Origin: Pseudomonas sp. FP2196
Lineage (GTDB): Bacteria; Pseudomonadota; Gammaproteobacteria; Pseudomonadales; Pseudomonadaceae
Length of the DNA stretch: 64,000 nt
Direction of reading: 5' to 3'
Assembly (NCBI RefSeq): GCF_030687715.1
Contig: NZ_CP117445.1
Span: 2,290,501 to 2,354,500 of the forward strand
Below, piece by piece: positions 43,460 through 52,623 of this stretch. A program made the position numbers and the translations under genes. The notes beneath the pieces are model-generated. The model had not been told where the DNA came from and searched no databases. It saw only the letters and a program-made list of their open reading frames with translations. Within the stretch, counting starts at the first letter, position 1; the number at the start of each line of letters is the position of its first letter.

Positions 43460-44107
43460 TTACAGGTTTTTGTAAAGCCATTTGGGCATGTAGTACTTGC
43501 GCCGGTTGAACACGCTACCGACCACTTTTGCCCCGGCCTGGGTCAGGCGTTGCACGGCGGCCTGGGCGACTTCCCAGCGAGTGTCTTCGGCGCGTACGAC
43601 AAGCACCACGCCATCGACCTGAGTGCTGATGACCAGCGTGTCGGCGTCGGAATACACCGCGTCGCCATCGATCACCACGAAGCGGTACTGGCTGCCCAAC
43701 TGATCGAGCAGCGGGCTCAGACGCTCGGCGGTCAGGTGTTCCAGGGTGCGGATCGGCCGGCCGTTGGGCAGTACGTGAAACGGCAGGCTCGACACCTGCA
43801 CCACGCAGTCCTGCAACAGCGGCGGGTTATGCGGGTTGAACAGCAAGTCGCGCAGACCACGCTCCTTGCTCAGGTTCAACTGCTGGGTGAGATTGCTCGC
43901 CGATTGGCTGGCGTCGACCAGCAGCACCTGGCCGCTGCTCATCTGCGCCAGTTGGCTGGCCAGCGCCAAAGCGCTGGTGGTGGTGCCGGCGCCGGGATTG
44001 GCGGCGGTCAGGAACAGGATCCGCAGATCAAGATCCAGCACGGTCGAGGTCAGGTTCGATTCGCTGGGATTGGCGATGCTCAGACTTTTGTTGGTTGAAC
44101 CGTCCAT
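43460..44107 (-). CDS. CpsD/BY-kinase-like protein with degenerate Walker A
   Basis: 215 aa. The fold is that of CpsD/EpsG tyrosine autokinases: Walker A region at 37-45, Walker A' VLLVDAS (D65), Walker B FVVIDGDAVY, and a C-terminal Tyr cluster (Y205, Y206, Y212). The P-loop reads NPGAGTTTS, with Thr in place of the invariant Lys, so nucleotide binding may be altered or lost. It partners with the Wzz-like protein. It overlaps the sugar transferase stop. Confidence 0.85.
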   Translation of the reverse strand: MDGSTNKSLSIANPSESNLTSTVLDLDLRILFLTAANPGAGTTTSALALASQLAQMSSGQVLLVDASQSASNLTQQLNLSKERGLRDLLFNPHNPPLLQDCVVQVSSLPFHVLPNGRPIRTLEHLTAERLSPLLDQLGSQYRFVVIDGDAVYSDADTLVISTQVDGVVLVVRAEDTRWEVAQAAVQRLTQAGAKVVGSVFNRRKYYMPKWLYKNL

Positions 44108-44853
44108 TAGCTTGCTCCGTGGCCGCTGAATACTTTGAAGGGGGTTTTCAACAGGATCTTCAGATCAAGCAAAAGGCTTTGCTCGGCGATATAGCTGAGG
44201 TCCAACTCAACGCGCTGGTCGAAGTCGATGTTGCTGCGTCCGGAGATCTGCCACAGGCCGGTCATGCCGGGGTAGATAGCCAGACGTGCGAGGTGATTGT
44301 CCTTGTAGCGGTAAGCGTTGAACGAGGTCGGGCGGGGGCCGACCAGGCGCATGTCACCGGTCACCACGTTGATCAGATTGGGCAGTTCGTCGAGGCTGGT
44401 GCGCCGCATGAAACTGCCAATGCCGGTGACGCGTGGGTCCTTGTCGATCTTGAAGTCGATGGCGTCGGCCCCGTGCTTGTTGAGGTGACGCAGCGACTCT
44501 TTCAATTCTTCGGCGTTGCTGACCATGGTGCGAAATTTGTACATGCCGAATTTGCGACCGCGGTAGCCGGTGCGTTTCTGCACGAACATCACCGGCCCCG
44601 GGCTGGTGAACTTGATGGCCAGGCCCAGGCCCAGCAACACAGGGGAAATCAGCAGCAGAATCAGCAGCGCGCCGAAACAGGCGACCACCCGATTGGTACG
44701 CGACAGTTGCCATGGACGACCGCCGTCGCGCCCCGTGAACCAGCCGCGACCCTGGCGATGAATCGCCGCATCGAGGCGCATTCGGTGCTCGGGATCGACG
44801 CGCTTGTCACGACGCATCTCTTGGATCGGCACACCTTTTTCATGTCCAGTCAT
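44107..44853 (-). CDS. Undecaprenyl-phosphate sugar phosphotransferase (priming enzyme)
   Basis: 248 aa. One N-terminal membrane segment (about 55-80), then the bacterial sugar transferase domain: KRTGYRGRKFGMYKFRTM, DPRVTGIGSFMRRTSLDELPNLINVV, GDMRLVGPRP, and YPGMTGLWQISGRS. It starts repeat-unit synthesis by placing the first sugar-phosphate on undecaprenyl phosphate. It is the short form (no five-segment N-terminal module as in WbaP/WcaJ). ATG at 44853 with GGAGG upstream. Confidence 0.92.
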   Translation of the reverse strand: MTGHEKGVPIQEMRRDKRVDPEHRMRLDAAIHRQGRGWFTGRDGGRPWQLSRTNRVVACFGALLILLLISPVLLGLGLAIKFTSPGPVMFVQKRTGYRGRKFGMYKFRTMVSNAEELKESLRHLNKHGADAIDFKIDKDPRVTGIGSFMRRTSLDELPNLINVVTGDMRLVGPRPTSFNAYRYKDNHLARLAIYPGMTGLWQISGRSNIDFDQRVELDLSYIAEQSLLLDLKILLKTPFKVFSGHGAS

Positions 44854-44871
44854 GGAGTCCTCCACATAAAT

Positions 44872-45909
44872 TCAGCCGCGAGCGGCGCGTGGGCGATAGG
44901 CAGTGGGGTAGTAGTCGCGAAACCAGGCGATGAACCGCTCCAGTCCTTCATCCAGCTCTATCCGGGGCTGGAACCCGGTGGCCTGGGCCAGATCACTGGC
45001 CTCGGCGCAGGTGTTGAGCACGTCGCCCGGTTGCAGCGGCAGCAGCTCGACAATGGCTTTCTGGCCGAGGTGTTTTTCCATCAGGGCCAAGTAGGTTTTC
45101 AGCTCCACCGGGTGTTGCCCGCCGATGTTGAACAGCCGCCAAGGCGCCATGCTGCTGGCCGGGTCGGGCTGCTCGCGATCCCATTCGGGCTGGGGCAGCG
45201 GTGGCTGATCGATGAGACGGGCGATGCTCTCGATGATGTCGTCGATGTAGGTGAAATCGCGTTGGTGCTCGCCGTAGTTGAATAGCTTCAGCGGCTCGCC
45301 CTCGCTGATTGCCCGGGCGAACTGGATCGGCGACATGTCCGGCCGCCCCCATGGTCCGTACACGGTGAAAAAGCGCAGGCCGGTGCAAGGGATGCCGAAC
45401 AGATGGCTGTAGCTGTGCGCCATCAACTCGTTGGCTTTCTTGGTCGCGGCGTATAGCGACAACGGATGATTGACCCCGTCCTTCACCGAATACGGCGTGC
45501 GCTGATTGGCGCCATACACCGAGCTTGAGGAGGCGTAGATCAGGTGCTCGACCGGGTGATGCCGGCAGCTTTCAAGAATGTTCAGGAAACCGTTGAGGTT
45601 GCTGTCCAGATACGCCCGCGGATTTTCCAGCGAATAACGCACACCGGCCTGCGCGGCGAGGTGGATCACCACTTGCGGACGTTCACGGACAAACAGCGCG
45701 TCGATGGCCGACGCATCGGCCAGGTCTACCGTAGCGAGCTGGAAATCGCCGACCTGCTCGCGCACCCATTGCACGCGGTCGTGCTTGAGCTGTGGGTCGT
45801 AGTAGGCGTTGAAATTGTCCAGACCGACCACCGCGTGCCCGTCGCGCATCAACCGAAGGACGCAATGGGCACCGATGAAGCCGGCCGCGCCGGTGACCAG
45901 AATCTTCAT
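44872..45909 (-). CDS. NAD-dependent epimerase, probable UDP-glucuronate 4-epimerase
   Basis: 345 aa SDR with TGAAGFIG at 7-14 and catalytic YAATKKA. Its family-typical segments are GVRYSLENPRAYLDSNLNGFL and FFTVYGPWGRPDMSPIQFA, which match CapI/LpsL-type UDP-glucuronate 4-epimerases. Coming directly after UDP-glucose dehydrogenase (4-bp overlap), it would turn UDP-GlcA into UDP-GalA. A uronate in the polymer is inferred from this pair. Confidence 0.88.
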   Translation of the reverse strand: MKILVTGAAGFIGAHCVLRLMRDGHAVVGLDNFNAYYDPQLKHDRVQWVREQVGDFQLATVDLADASAIDALFVRERPQVVIHLAAQAGVRYSLENPRAYLDSNLNGFLNILESCRHHPVEHLIYASSSSVYGANQRTPYSVKDGVNHPLSLYAATKKANELMAHSYSHLFGIPCTGLRFFTVYGPWGRPDMSPIQFARAISEGEPLKLFNYGEHQRDFTYIDDIIESIARLIDQPPLPQPEWDREQPDPASSMAPWRLFNIGGQHPVELKTYLALMEKHLGQKAIVELLPLQPGDVLNTCAEASDLAQATGFQPRIELDEGLERFIAWFRDYYPTAYRPRAARG

Positions 45910-47258
45910 GGCCGTGCGCCTTCGGGGGCGATGTGGCGCAGGCCGATGCCGCTGTAGTGCAGGCCGGCGGCGGCTACTTGTTCCGGGTTGTAGAGGTTGC
46001 GGCCATCGACGATGACTTTTGAGCGAAGTTTTTCGGCCAGCAGCTCGAAATCCACCACACGAAAGTTTTTCCACTCGGTGCAGATCACCAGGGCATCAGC
46101 ATCTTCCAGGGTGTCGTCGCGGGTGGCGCACAGGTGCAGGTCGTTGCGGTAACCGTAGAGGCGCCGGCATTCGGACATCGCTTCCGGGTCGTAGGCCTGC
46201 ACACTGGCGCCTTCGGCCCACAATGCATCCATCAGGTAGCGGCTGGGCGCTTCACGCATGTCATCGGTGTTTGGTTTGAACGCCAGACCCCAGATGGCGA
46301 TGGACTTGCCGGCCAGGCCTTGGGGGAACTGCGCTTTCAATTTGCTGAAGAGAATGTGCCGCTGCAGATCGTTGACGTCGGTGACGCTGCGCAGCAGTTT
46401 CAGCGGCATGCCGTTGTGTTCGGCGGTGTGGAGCAGGGCGCGCAAGTCCTTGGGAAAGCACGAGCCACCGAAGCCGCAGCCCGGATAGATGAAGTGATAA
46501 CCGATGCGCGGGTCGGAGCCGATGCCTTTGCGCACCGCTTCGATGTCGGCCCCAAGCAGTTCGGTGAGGTTGGCCAGTTCGTTCATGAAGCTGATGCGGG
46601 TGGCGAGCATCGCGTTGGCTGCGTACTTGGTCAGCTCGGCGCTGCGATTGTCCATGAACATCAGTTTTTCGCGATTGCGGCAGAACGGTGCGTACAGCTC
46701 GCTCATCTGCTCGCGGGCTTCTTCGTCACGGGTGCCGACGATGATCCGGTCCGGGCGCATGCAGTCGGCGAGGGCGCTGCCTTCCTTGAGGAACTCGGGG
46801 TTGGACACCACGCGTACCTGCAAATCGATTTTGCCGCGGCGCAGCAGTTCGCTGTTGGCGGCGGCCAACACCTGATCCGCCGTGCCGACCGGCACCGTGG
46901 ATTTGATGATCAGCGTGCGATCGGCCTCCATGTGCGAAGCAATTTGCCGGGCGACGTTGAGTACGTGGCTGAGGTCGGCGGAACCGTCCTCATCGGCCGG
47001 AGTGCCGACGGCGATGAAGATCAATTCGGCATGCTCGACCGCGTCGCTGGCCTGGGTGCTGAACAGCAGACGCCCGGCCTTGATGTTTTCTTCAAGGGTG
47101 CTGGAAAGTCCTGGTTCACTAATAGGCGGCACGGCTTGTTGCAGTTGTTTAATCTTGTTCGGGTCAATATCAACACATAAAACCCGATGCCCTACATCTG
47201 CAAGTGCGGCGGCTTGAATAAGTCCAACATAGCCCGTGCCAAATACGCTCACGTCCAT
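45906..47258 (-). CDS. UDP-glucose 6-dehydrogenase
   Basis: 450 aa. NAD-binding start VSVFGTGYVGLIQAAALADVGH, substrate region EFLKEGSALADCMRPDRI, catalytic Cys in YPGCGFGGSCFPKDLRAL, and C-terminal LVICTEWKNFR. Oxidises UDP-glucose to UDP-glucuronate. It is the first gene of the operon (GAGGG 7 bp upstream of ATG), so the main promoter should lie in 47259-47647. Confidence 0.95.
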   Translation of the reverse strand: MDVSVFGTGYVGLIQAAALADVGHRVLCVDIDPNKIKQLQQAVPPISEPGLSSTLEENIKAGRLLFSTQASDAVEHAELIFIAVGTPADEDGSADLSHVLNVARQIASHMEADRTLIIKSTVPVGTADQVLAAANSELLRRGKIDLQVRVVSNPEFLKEGSALADCMRPDRIIVGTRDEEAREQMSELYAPFCRNREKLMFMDNRSAELTKYAANAMLATRISFMNELANLTELLGADIEAVRKGIGSDPRIGYHFIYPGCGFGGSCFPKDLRALLHTAEHNGMPLKLLRSVTDVNDLQRHILFSKLKAQFPQGLAGKSIAIWGLAFKPNTDDMREAPSRYLMDALWAEGASVQAYDPEAMSECRRLYGYRNDLHLCATRDDTLEDADALVICTEWKNFRVVDFELLAEKLRSKVIVDGRNLYNPEQVAAAGLHYSGIGLRHIAPEGARP

Positions 47259-47647
47259 CTGCGCACCCTCGATAGAGCGAAAAGAAGAAGTTCGGAAGAA
47301 GACTGTAAAAGGGGTATAGCGCAGGGTTTGAAAAGCGTGTCAGCAAAATGACATGTTGCACCTGTATAACACTTGAGCGTTTTTTGGCGATTAGCCATCA
47401 AGTCATTGCTGCGATTGGATTTGTTGATTTTTTGCAGATTTGTTCAGATTTAAAATAAGCGATGGATGGTCGTAAGCCGCTAGTCTTAAGGCTTGTAGCG
47501 TTTCCAGTGTGTCAGATTTGAGTCATCTTTTTTTTGACGCTTTCTAGAAAAAACAGTCAATTCTTGCGCTTTTATGGCCGGGTGCTAGTGTCAGGTTCTG
47601 ACCGACAAACCTTTGACTTTCTGCCGTTTTGCACGAGCGGTATCGCC
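47259..47647. other. AT-richer divergent intergenic region
   Basis: About 390 bp between the 16-gene polysaccharide operon and a divergent membrane-protein gene. It is visibly richer in A/T than its surroundings and holds an inverted repeat TGTCA-N6-TGACA near 47339. No -10/-35 pair or -24/-12 pair good enough to call was found on either strand, though the region must carry both promoters. Confidence 0.6.
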
Positions 47648-49348
47648 ATGTTCAGATACGCCAAAGAACTGCTGTTAATTGTTTATTTGCTGCTTTATTC
47701 CGAATATTACATAGAGCGGTTAAATGCTATCGGCTTGGGTTTCACTGTGCTTCTTTTTGGCGCGATGTTTTTGACGCTTACTTTGGCGTTATATCTAACT
47801 GCCTATATAAGGCAAACTCTCGTTCGACATTTGTTCGCATTGACGATGTTTGTCTCGGCGGTGTTCTTTGATGTTTATACCCGGGTCACGGCGGATTACC
47901 TGAACTACAGCAGCTTCGTCTCGCTGGTGTATTCCGGCGGGTTCATACAGGAGGCGGCGTACCAGTACCGAGACGCGATCATCCACGGCGCATTCAGTGG
48001 CTTGTTGCTGTTGTTTGGCATCGGTCTGAAACCACGGCATTCACTGAGGGTGCCGAATGCATTGCGCGTTGCGGCACCGATCTGTGGCGTGCTGCTGCTC
48101 AGTGCCGTGCTGTTTTTGCGTGCGGGCGAGGGCGCCCGTGGTTTGCCGATCATGTACACGCCGCTGGCCTATCTGAACCTTTTTGCCTATGAAGCGCTAC
48201 ACAACACCGTCGGCCCGCGTGAGCCGGTAACGCTGACGCGCAACGCGCAAGCGGTCGGCCATGACATCGTGCTGATCATCGACGAAAGCATTTCCGGCAA
48301 TTACCTGGACATCAACGCGCCGTTCGGCGTGCACAGCAACCTCAAACAACCGCATGCCGGCGTCGACATCTTCAATTACGGTTACGCCGCGTCCATTGCC
48401 AATTGCAGCGCCGACACCAACATTACCCTGCGTTACGGCGGCACCCGCGCCGACTACGTGCGCATCAACAGCACGTTGCCGTCAATCTGGCAGTACGCAA
48501 AAAATGCCGGGCTGCGCACCGTATACATCGACGCCCAGCGCACAGCCGGCAACCTGCAGAACCTGATGAACGATACCGAGAAAAAGCACATCGACGAGTT
48601 TGTGCAATTCGACCAGACCAGCGTGCGCGACCGCGACATGGCCGCAGCGGCGAAGCTGATCGAACTGCTCAACGACGATAAGTCCGAGCTGATCCTGATG
48701 AACAAGGTCGGCGCGCATTTTCCGGTGCACGACAAGTACCCGGATGCCTTCATGGCCTACCGCCCGACTTTGCCGCGTGGGCAGTTCACTGAAGTGGCCG
48801 ACACTGGCGAGCGCAACGGTTTCAACGGTCAGCCGGATGACTGGATGCTCTACCGCAACGCCTACAAGAACACTGTTTTATGGAACGTCGGCGAGTTCTT
48901 TGCTCAGGTGTTTGCCCAGGCCAATCTGAACAATGCGTTGCTGATCTACACCTCTGATCACGGCCAGGATCTGCATGAGCGCGGCAACCCGGGGCTGAAC
49001 ACTCATTGCGGTGGCGATCCGGTGGAGGAGGAGGGGTTGGTGCCATTGGTGGTGATTTCCGGTAGCAATCTGAAGACGCTGGATTGGTCGGCGCAACTGG
49101 CGGCGAACAAGGATCGCTCCAGTCACTACAACATCTTCCCGACCCTGTTGCAGTTGATGGGTTACGACCTGGCGGGGATCGAAGCGATGTACGGCAAGCC
49201 GCTGACGGTGCCGACGGCGGATGAGTTCACCTTCAACTATCGGTTCAATGCGCGGCTGGGCGCCAAGCCTGAGTGGAAGCATATTGATCTGGGCAGCATT
49301 GTGACCCCGGTGCAGGCGCCGACCAGTGTGGCGGCGGGGCAGCCCTAA
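47648..49348 (+). CDS. Membrane sulfatase / phosphoethanolamine transferase-like protein
   Basis: 566 aa: about five membrane segments in the first 175 residues, then an alkaline-phosphatase-fold domain (HDIVLIIDESISGNYLDIN, NCSADTNITLRYGG, LMNKVGAHFPVHDKYPD, and LLIYTSDHGQDLHERG). The order resembles EptA-type transferases, which put phosphoethanolamine on lipid A or other glycans; sulfatases and phosphoglycerol transferases share the fold. The likely nucleophile is a Thr/Ser in the CSADTN region. Divergent from the polysaccharide operon, so it may decorate that polymer (inference). Confidence 0.75.
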   Translation: MFRYAKELLLIVYLLLYSEYYIERLNAIGLGFTVLLFGAMFLTLTLALYLTAYIRQTLVRHLFALTMFVSAVFFDVYTRVTADYLNYSSFVSLVYSGGFIQEAAYQYRDAIIHGAFSGLLLLFGIGLKPRHSLRVPNALRVAAPICGVLLLSAVLFLRAGEGARGLPIMYTPLAYLNLFAYEALHNTVGPREPVTLTRNAQAVGHDIVLIIDESISGNYLDINAPFGVHSNLKQPHAGVDIFNYGYAASIANCSADTNITLRYGGTRADYVRINSTLPSIWQYAKNAGLRTVYIDAQRTAGNLQNLMNDTEKKHIDEFVQFDQTSVRDRDMAAAAKLIELLNDDKSELILMNKVGAHFPVHDKYPDAFMAYRPTLPRGQFTEVADTGERNGFNGQPDDWMLYRNAYKNTVLWNVGEFFAQVFAQANLNNALLIYTSDHGQDLHERGNPGLNTHCGGDPVEEEGLVPLVVISGSNLKTLDWSAQLAANKDRSSHYNIFPTLLQLMGYDLAGIEAMYGKPLTVPTADEFTFNYRFNARLGAKPEWKHIDLGSIVTPVQAPTSVAAGQP

Positions 49349-49426
49349 AAGATCGCAGCCTTCGGCAGCTCCTGCAGGAGGCCGCTTTTCAATGTAGGAG
49401 CTGCCGAAGGCTGCGATCTTTTGATC
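49347..49426. repeat. REPIN overlapping the stop codon
   Basis: Arms AAGATCGCAGCCTTCGGCAG... and the inverse around about 25 bp. The left arm starts within the TAA of the preceding gene; the right arm runs on towards the ABC transporter. Confidence 0.85.
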
Positions 49427-49501
49427 TTGCTTGAGCCTTGGATTCTGGTCTGTCACCGGCATCCGCTATCCTTGCCCCACACTGACCCATCAGGTGGCGG
49501 C

Positions 49502-50155
49502 ATGCTCCAGATTGAAAACGTCTGCAAAAGTTACCTCACCCCCCAAGGCCCGCTACCGGTGCTGCAAGGCGTCGACCTGACGCTCGAACCCGGCAGTAGT
49601 CTGGCGCTGATGGGCGAGTCCGGCAGTGGCAAAAGCACCCTGCTGCACCTGGTGGCCGGCCTCGACAAGGTCGACAGCGGCAGCATTCGCAGTGGTGAAC
49701 ATCGCCTCGAAAGCATGAACGAAGCGCAACTGGCCAACTGGCGACGCACGGAAATCGGTCTGGTGTTCCAGCAGTTCAACCTGATCGGCAGCTTGCGCGT
49801 CGAGGACAATCTGGCGTTTCAGGCGCGCCTGGCCGGGCGCCATGAACCGCGCTGGCAAGCACATCTGGTGCAGCGTCTGGGGTTGGGCGATTTGCTCAAG
49901 CGCTATCCCGAGCAATTGTCCGGCGGTCAGCAGCAACGGGTCGCGCTGGGCCGGGCGCTGGCCTCGCAGCCGAAACTGCTGTTGGCCGACGAACCCACCG
50001 GCAGTCTCGATGAAGCCACCAGTGATGAAGTGCTGCGCCTGTTGCTGGAGTTGCTCGACGACACGCCGACGACCTTGTTGATGGTCACTCACAGCCCACG
50101 AGTGGCGGCGCGATTGGCGCAGCGTGTAGTGCTCTCCAACGGGCGGCTGACGTGA
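49502..50155 (+). CDS. ABC transporter ATP-binding protein (LolD/MacB type)
   Basis: 217 aa. Walker A GESGSGKS (38-45), signature LSGGQQQRVALGRAL, Walker B LLLADEPTGSLDEA, typical of the MacB/LolD/FtsE branch. It energises an FtsX-type permease encoded next (GTGA overlap). Such transporters do not import small nutrients; they move or extract lipids, lipoproteins or peptides. Confidence 0.92.
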   Translation: MLQIENVCKSYLTPQGPLPVLQGVDLTLEPGSSLALMGESGSGKSTLLHLVAGLDKVDSGSIRSGEHRLESMNEAQLANWRRTEIGLVFQQFNLIGSLRVEDNLAFQARLAGRHEPRWQAHLVQRLGLGDLLKRYPEQLSGGQQQRVALGRALASQPKLLLADEPTGSLDEATSDEVLRLLLELLDDTPTTLLMVTHSPRVAARLAQRVVLSNGRLT

Positions 50156-52623
50156 TCGTTTTCCGGCAAACCCTGCGCGCGCTGCTCAGCCATTGGCGCC
50201 GGCATCCTGTGCAGTTTTTCAGCGTGCTGACCGGGTTGTGGCTGGCGACAAGTCTGCTGACCGGCGTCGAGGCGCTGAACAGTCAGGCCCGCGACAGCTA
50301 CGCCCGTGCCAGTCAATTGATCGGCGGCGAACCGCAGGCCAGCCTGAGCACGCCAAACGATGCGACGTTCCCGCAACAATGGTTCATCGATCTGCGTCGT
50401 CAGGGCTGGCCGGTGTCGCCGCTGTTGCAGGGCCGCTTGAGCCTCAAGGGGCACGACAATCAGCGTCTGCAGGTGATGGGCATTGAGCCGGTGTCACTGC
50501 CGGCCGATTCTGCGGTGGCCGGGGAGGCGATGCCGATCGAACGCATTGTCGAGTTCTTCACGCCACCGGGCAGCACGTGGATTTCCCCGGAAACCTTGCA
50601 GGCCTTGAACCTGCGCGAAGGCGCGACGCCGCAAACGATTGGTGGCCAGACGTTGCCGCCGCTGCGCGCGCAAAAGGACATGGCGCCCGGCGTGTTGCTG
50701 GTGGATATCGGCGTCGCGCAAACCTTGCTCGAACAACCCGGACAACTGTCACGGCTGTTACTGCCGAAGGATTTCCACGGCGAGTTACCGGCCACGTTTG
50801 AAGGGCAATTGCAGCTCAAGAGCAGTGGCGAGGAAAACAATCTGGCGCGACTGACCGAGAGCTTTCATCTCAACCTTGATGCCTTGGGATTCCTCTCGTT
50901 CCTGGTCGGTTTATTCATCGTCCACGCGGCCATTGGCCTTGCGCTGGAACAACGGCGCGGCTTGCTGCGCACGCTGCGTGCCTGTGGAGTCAGTGCGCGG
51001 ATGTTGATTGGCTGTCTGGTGGTTGAGCTGGGTGTGCTGGCGCTGATCGGCGGCGTGTTTGGCGTAGTCAGCGGTTATTGGTTGGCTAGCGTGTTGCTGC
51101 CGGATGTTGCCGCCAGCCTGCGCGGTTTATACGGCGCGGAAGTGGCGGGGCAGTTGCGCTTGAGTCCCTGGTGGTGGTTAAGCGGGATTGGTTTGAGTCT
51201 GCTCGGCGCTTTGCTGGCTGGGGCCAACAGCCTGTTGCGGGCGGCGCGTTTGCCGCTGTTGGCGGTGGCCGATCCGCAAGCCTGGCACCAGCAATATGCG
51301 CGTTGGCTGCGTCGCCAGGGTTGGCTGGCCCTGGTGTTGGGCGTGATTGCGCTGGTGGCGTTGATCTGGGGCGACAGCCTGGCCAGCGGTTTTGTATTGA
51401 TGGCGGGGTTGTTGCTCGGTGCCGCGTTGGCCTTGCCAGTGTTGCTGAGTGCGATATTGAGTCCGTTGCTCGGACGCAGTCGCTCAGTGCTCGGCCAGTG
51501 GTTTCTCGCCGACTGCCGGCAGCAACTTCCGGCATTGAGTCTGGCGTTGATGGCTTTGCTCCTGGCGCTCGCTGCCAATATCGGCGCCGGCAGCATGACC
51601 GCCGGTTTTCGTCAGACCTTCAACGACTGGCTCGAACAACGTCTGAGCGCCGAGCTGTACATCAACCCGACCAACCCGGCTCAGGCCCGCGAAATGTACA
51701 ACTGGCTTAAACAACAGCCGCAGGTCACGGCGATACTGCCCAACTGGCAGGTGTCGGTAACGTTGCAAGGCTGGCCGGCGGACGTGTACGGGGTGATCGA
51801 CCATGCTTATTATCGTCAGCACTGGCCGTTGCTCGACGCCAGTGGCAGTGATCCGTGGGCGCATCTGGCAACGGACGATGCGGTGATGCTCAGCGAGCAA
51901 CTTGCGCGACGCCTGAAAGTACGCGCGGGTGATCGCCTGACGATTCCTTCACCGAATGGCGCCTGGTCGCCGCGCATCGTCGGCATCTACGCCGATTACG
52001 GCAATCCCAAGGGCCATTTGCTGGTCAACATCAATCACCTGCTGCGCGGCTGGCCACAACTGACGCCAAACCGGTTCAATCTGCGCATCGATGCGCAAAA
52101 CATTCCGGCATTCGTGAGCGCGTTGCAGGCACGCTTCCAACTGGATGACAGTCGAATCGTCGATCAGGCGCGGCTCAAGGGCTGGTCGGTTCAGGTATTC
52201 GAACGCACCTTCGCCGCCACCGCCGCATTAAATAGCCTGACATTGGCGGTCGCGGGCGTGGCGTTGTTCATCAGCCTGCTGACCCAGAGCCAGAGCCGTC
52301 TCGGCCAACTCGCACCACTGTGGGCATTGGGCGTGACGCGACGTCAGTTGATGCTGCTCAACCTTGGCCAGACCTGGCTGCTGGCAGTGCTGACGCTGGT
52401 GTTGGCGCTGCCGTTGGGCATCGCGCTGGCATGGTGTCTGGATGCGGTCATTAATGTGCAGGCGTTTGGCTGGCGGTTGCCGTTGCGGGTGTTCCCATGG
52501 CAATTGGTGCAGTTGATGGGATTGGCATTACTGGCAACCTTGCTGGCGTCGGCGTGGCCGCTGTATTCGCTGTACCGCACGCAACCGGCGGATCTGCTGA
52601 GGACGTTTGCCCATGAGGATTAA
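50152..52623 (+). CDS. FtsX-family ABC transporter permease
   Basis: 823 aa, GTG start overlapping the ATPase stop. Two FtsX modules: membrane helices near 20-40, about 245-270, 290-315, 340-360, a central hydrophobic pair (about 385-430), and a second FtsX set at the C-terminus (about 690-815), with two large periplasmic domains between. This is the long YbbP-like architecture. With the ATPase and the following CrtC-like lipoprotein it makes a three-gene export or extraction system. Confidence 0.9.
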   Translation: MIVFRQTLRALLSHWRRHPVQFFSVLTGLWLATSLLTGVEALNSQARDSYARASQLIGGEPQASLSTPNDATFPQQWFIDLRRQGWPVSPLLQGRLSLKGHDNQRLQVMGIEPVSLPADSAVAGEAMPIERIVEFFTPPGSTWISPETLQALNLREGATPQTIGGQTLPPLRAQKDMAPGVLLVDIGVAQTLLEQPGQLSRLLLPKDFHGELPATFEGQLQLKSSGEENNLARLTESFHLNLDALGFLSFLVGLFIVHAAIGLALEQRRGLLRTLRACGVSARMLIGCLVVELGVLALIGGVFGVVSGYWLASVLLPDVAASLRGLYGAEVAGQLRLSPWWWLSGIGLSLLGALLAGANSLLRAARLPLLAVADPQAWHQQYARWLRRQGWLALVLGVIALVALIWGDSLASGFVLMAGLLLGAALALPVLLSAILSPLLGRSRSVLGQWFLADCRQQLPALSLALMALLLALAANIGAGSMTAGFRQTFNDWLEQRLSAELYINPTNPAQAREMYNWLKQQPQVTAILPNWQVSVTLQGWPADVYGVIDHAYYRQHWPLLDASGSDPWAHLATDDAVMLSEQLARRLKVRAGDRLTIPSPNGAWSPRIVGIYADYGNPKGHLLVNINHLLRGWPQLTPNRFNLRIDAQNIPAFVSALQARFQLDDSRIVDQARLKGWSVQVFERTFAATAALNSLTLAVAGVALFISLLTQSQSRLGQLAPLWALGVTRRQLMLLNLGQTWLLAVLTLVLALPLGIALAWCLDAVINVQAFGWRLPLRVFPWQLVQLMGLALLATLLASAWPLYSLYRTQPADLLRTFAHED

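Noticed and set aside
47259..47400. AlgU-type promoter for the polysaccharide operon (GAACTT on the - strand near 47292)
   Set aside because: No TCTGA-like -10 at 16-17 bp; only half of the motif is present.
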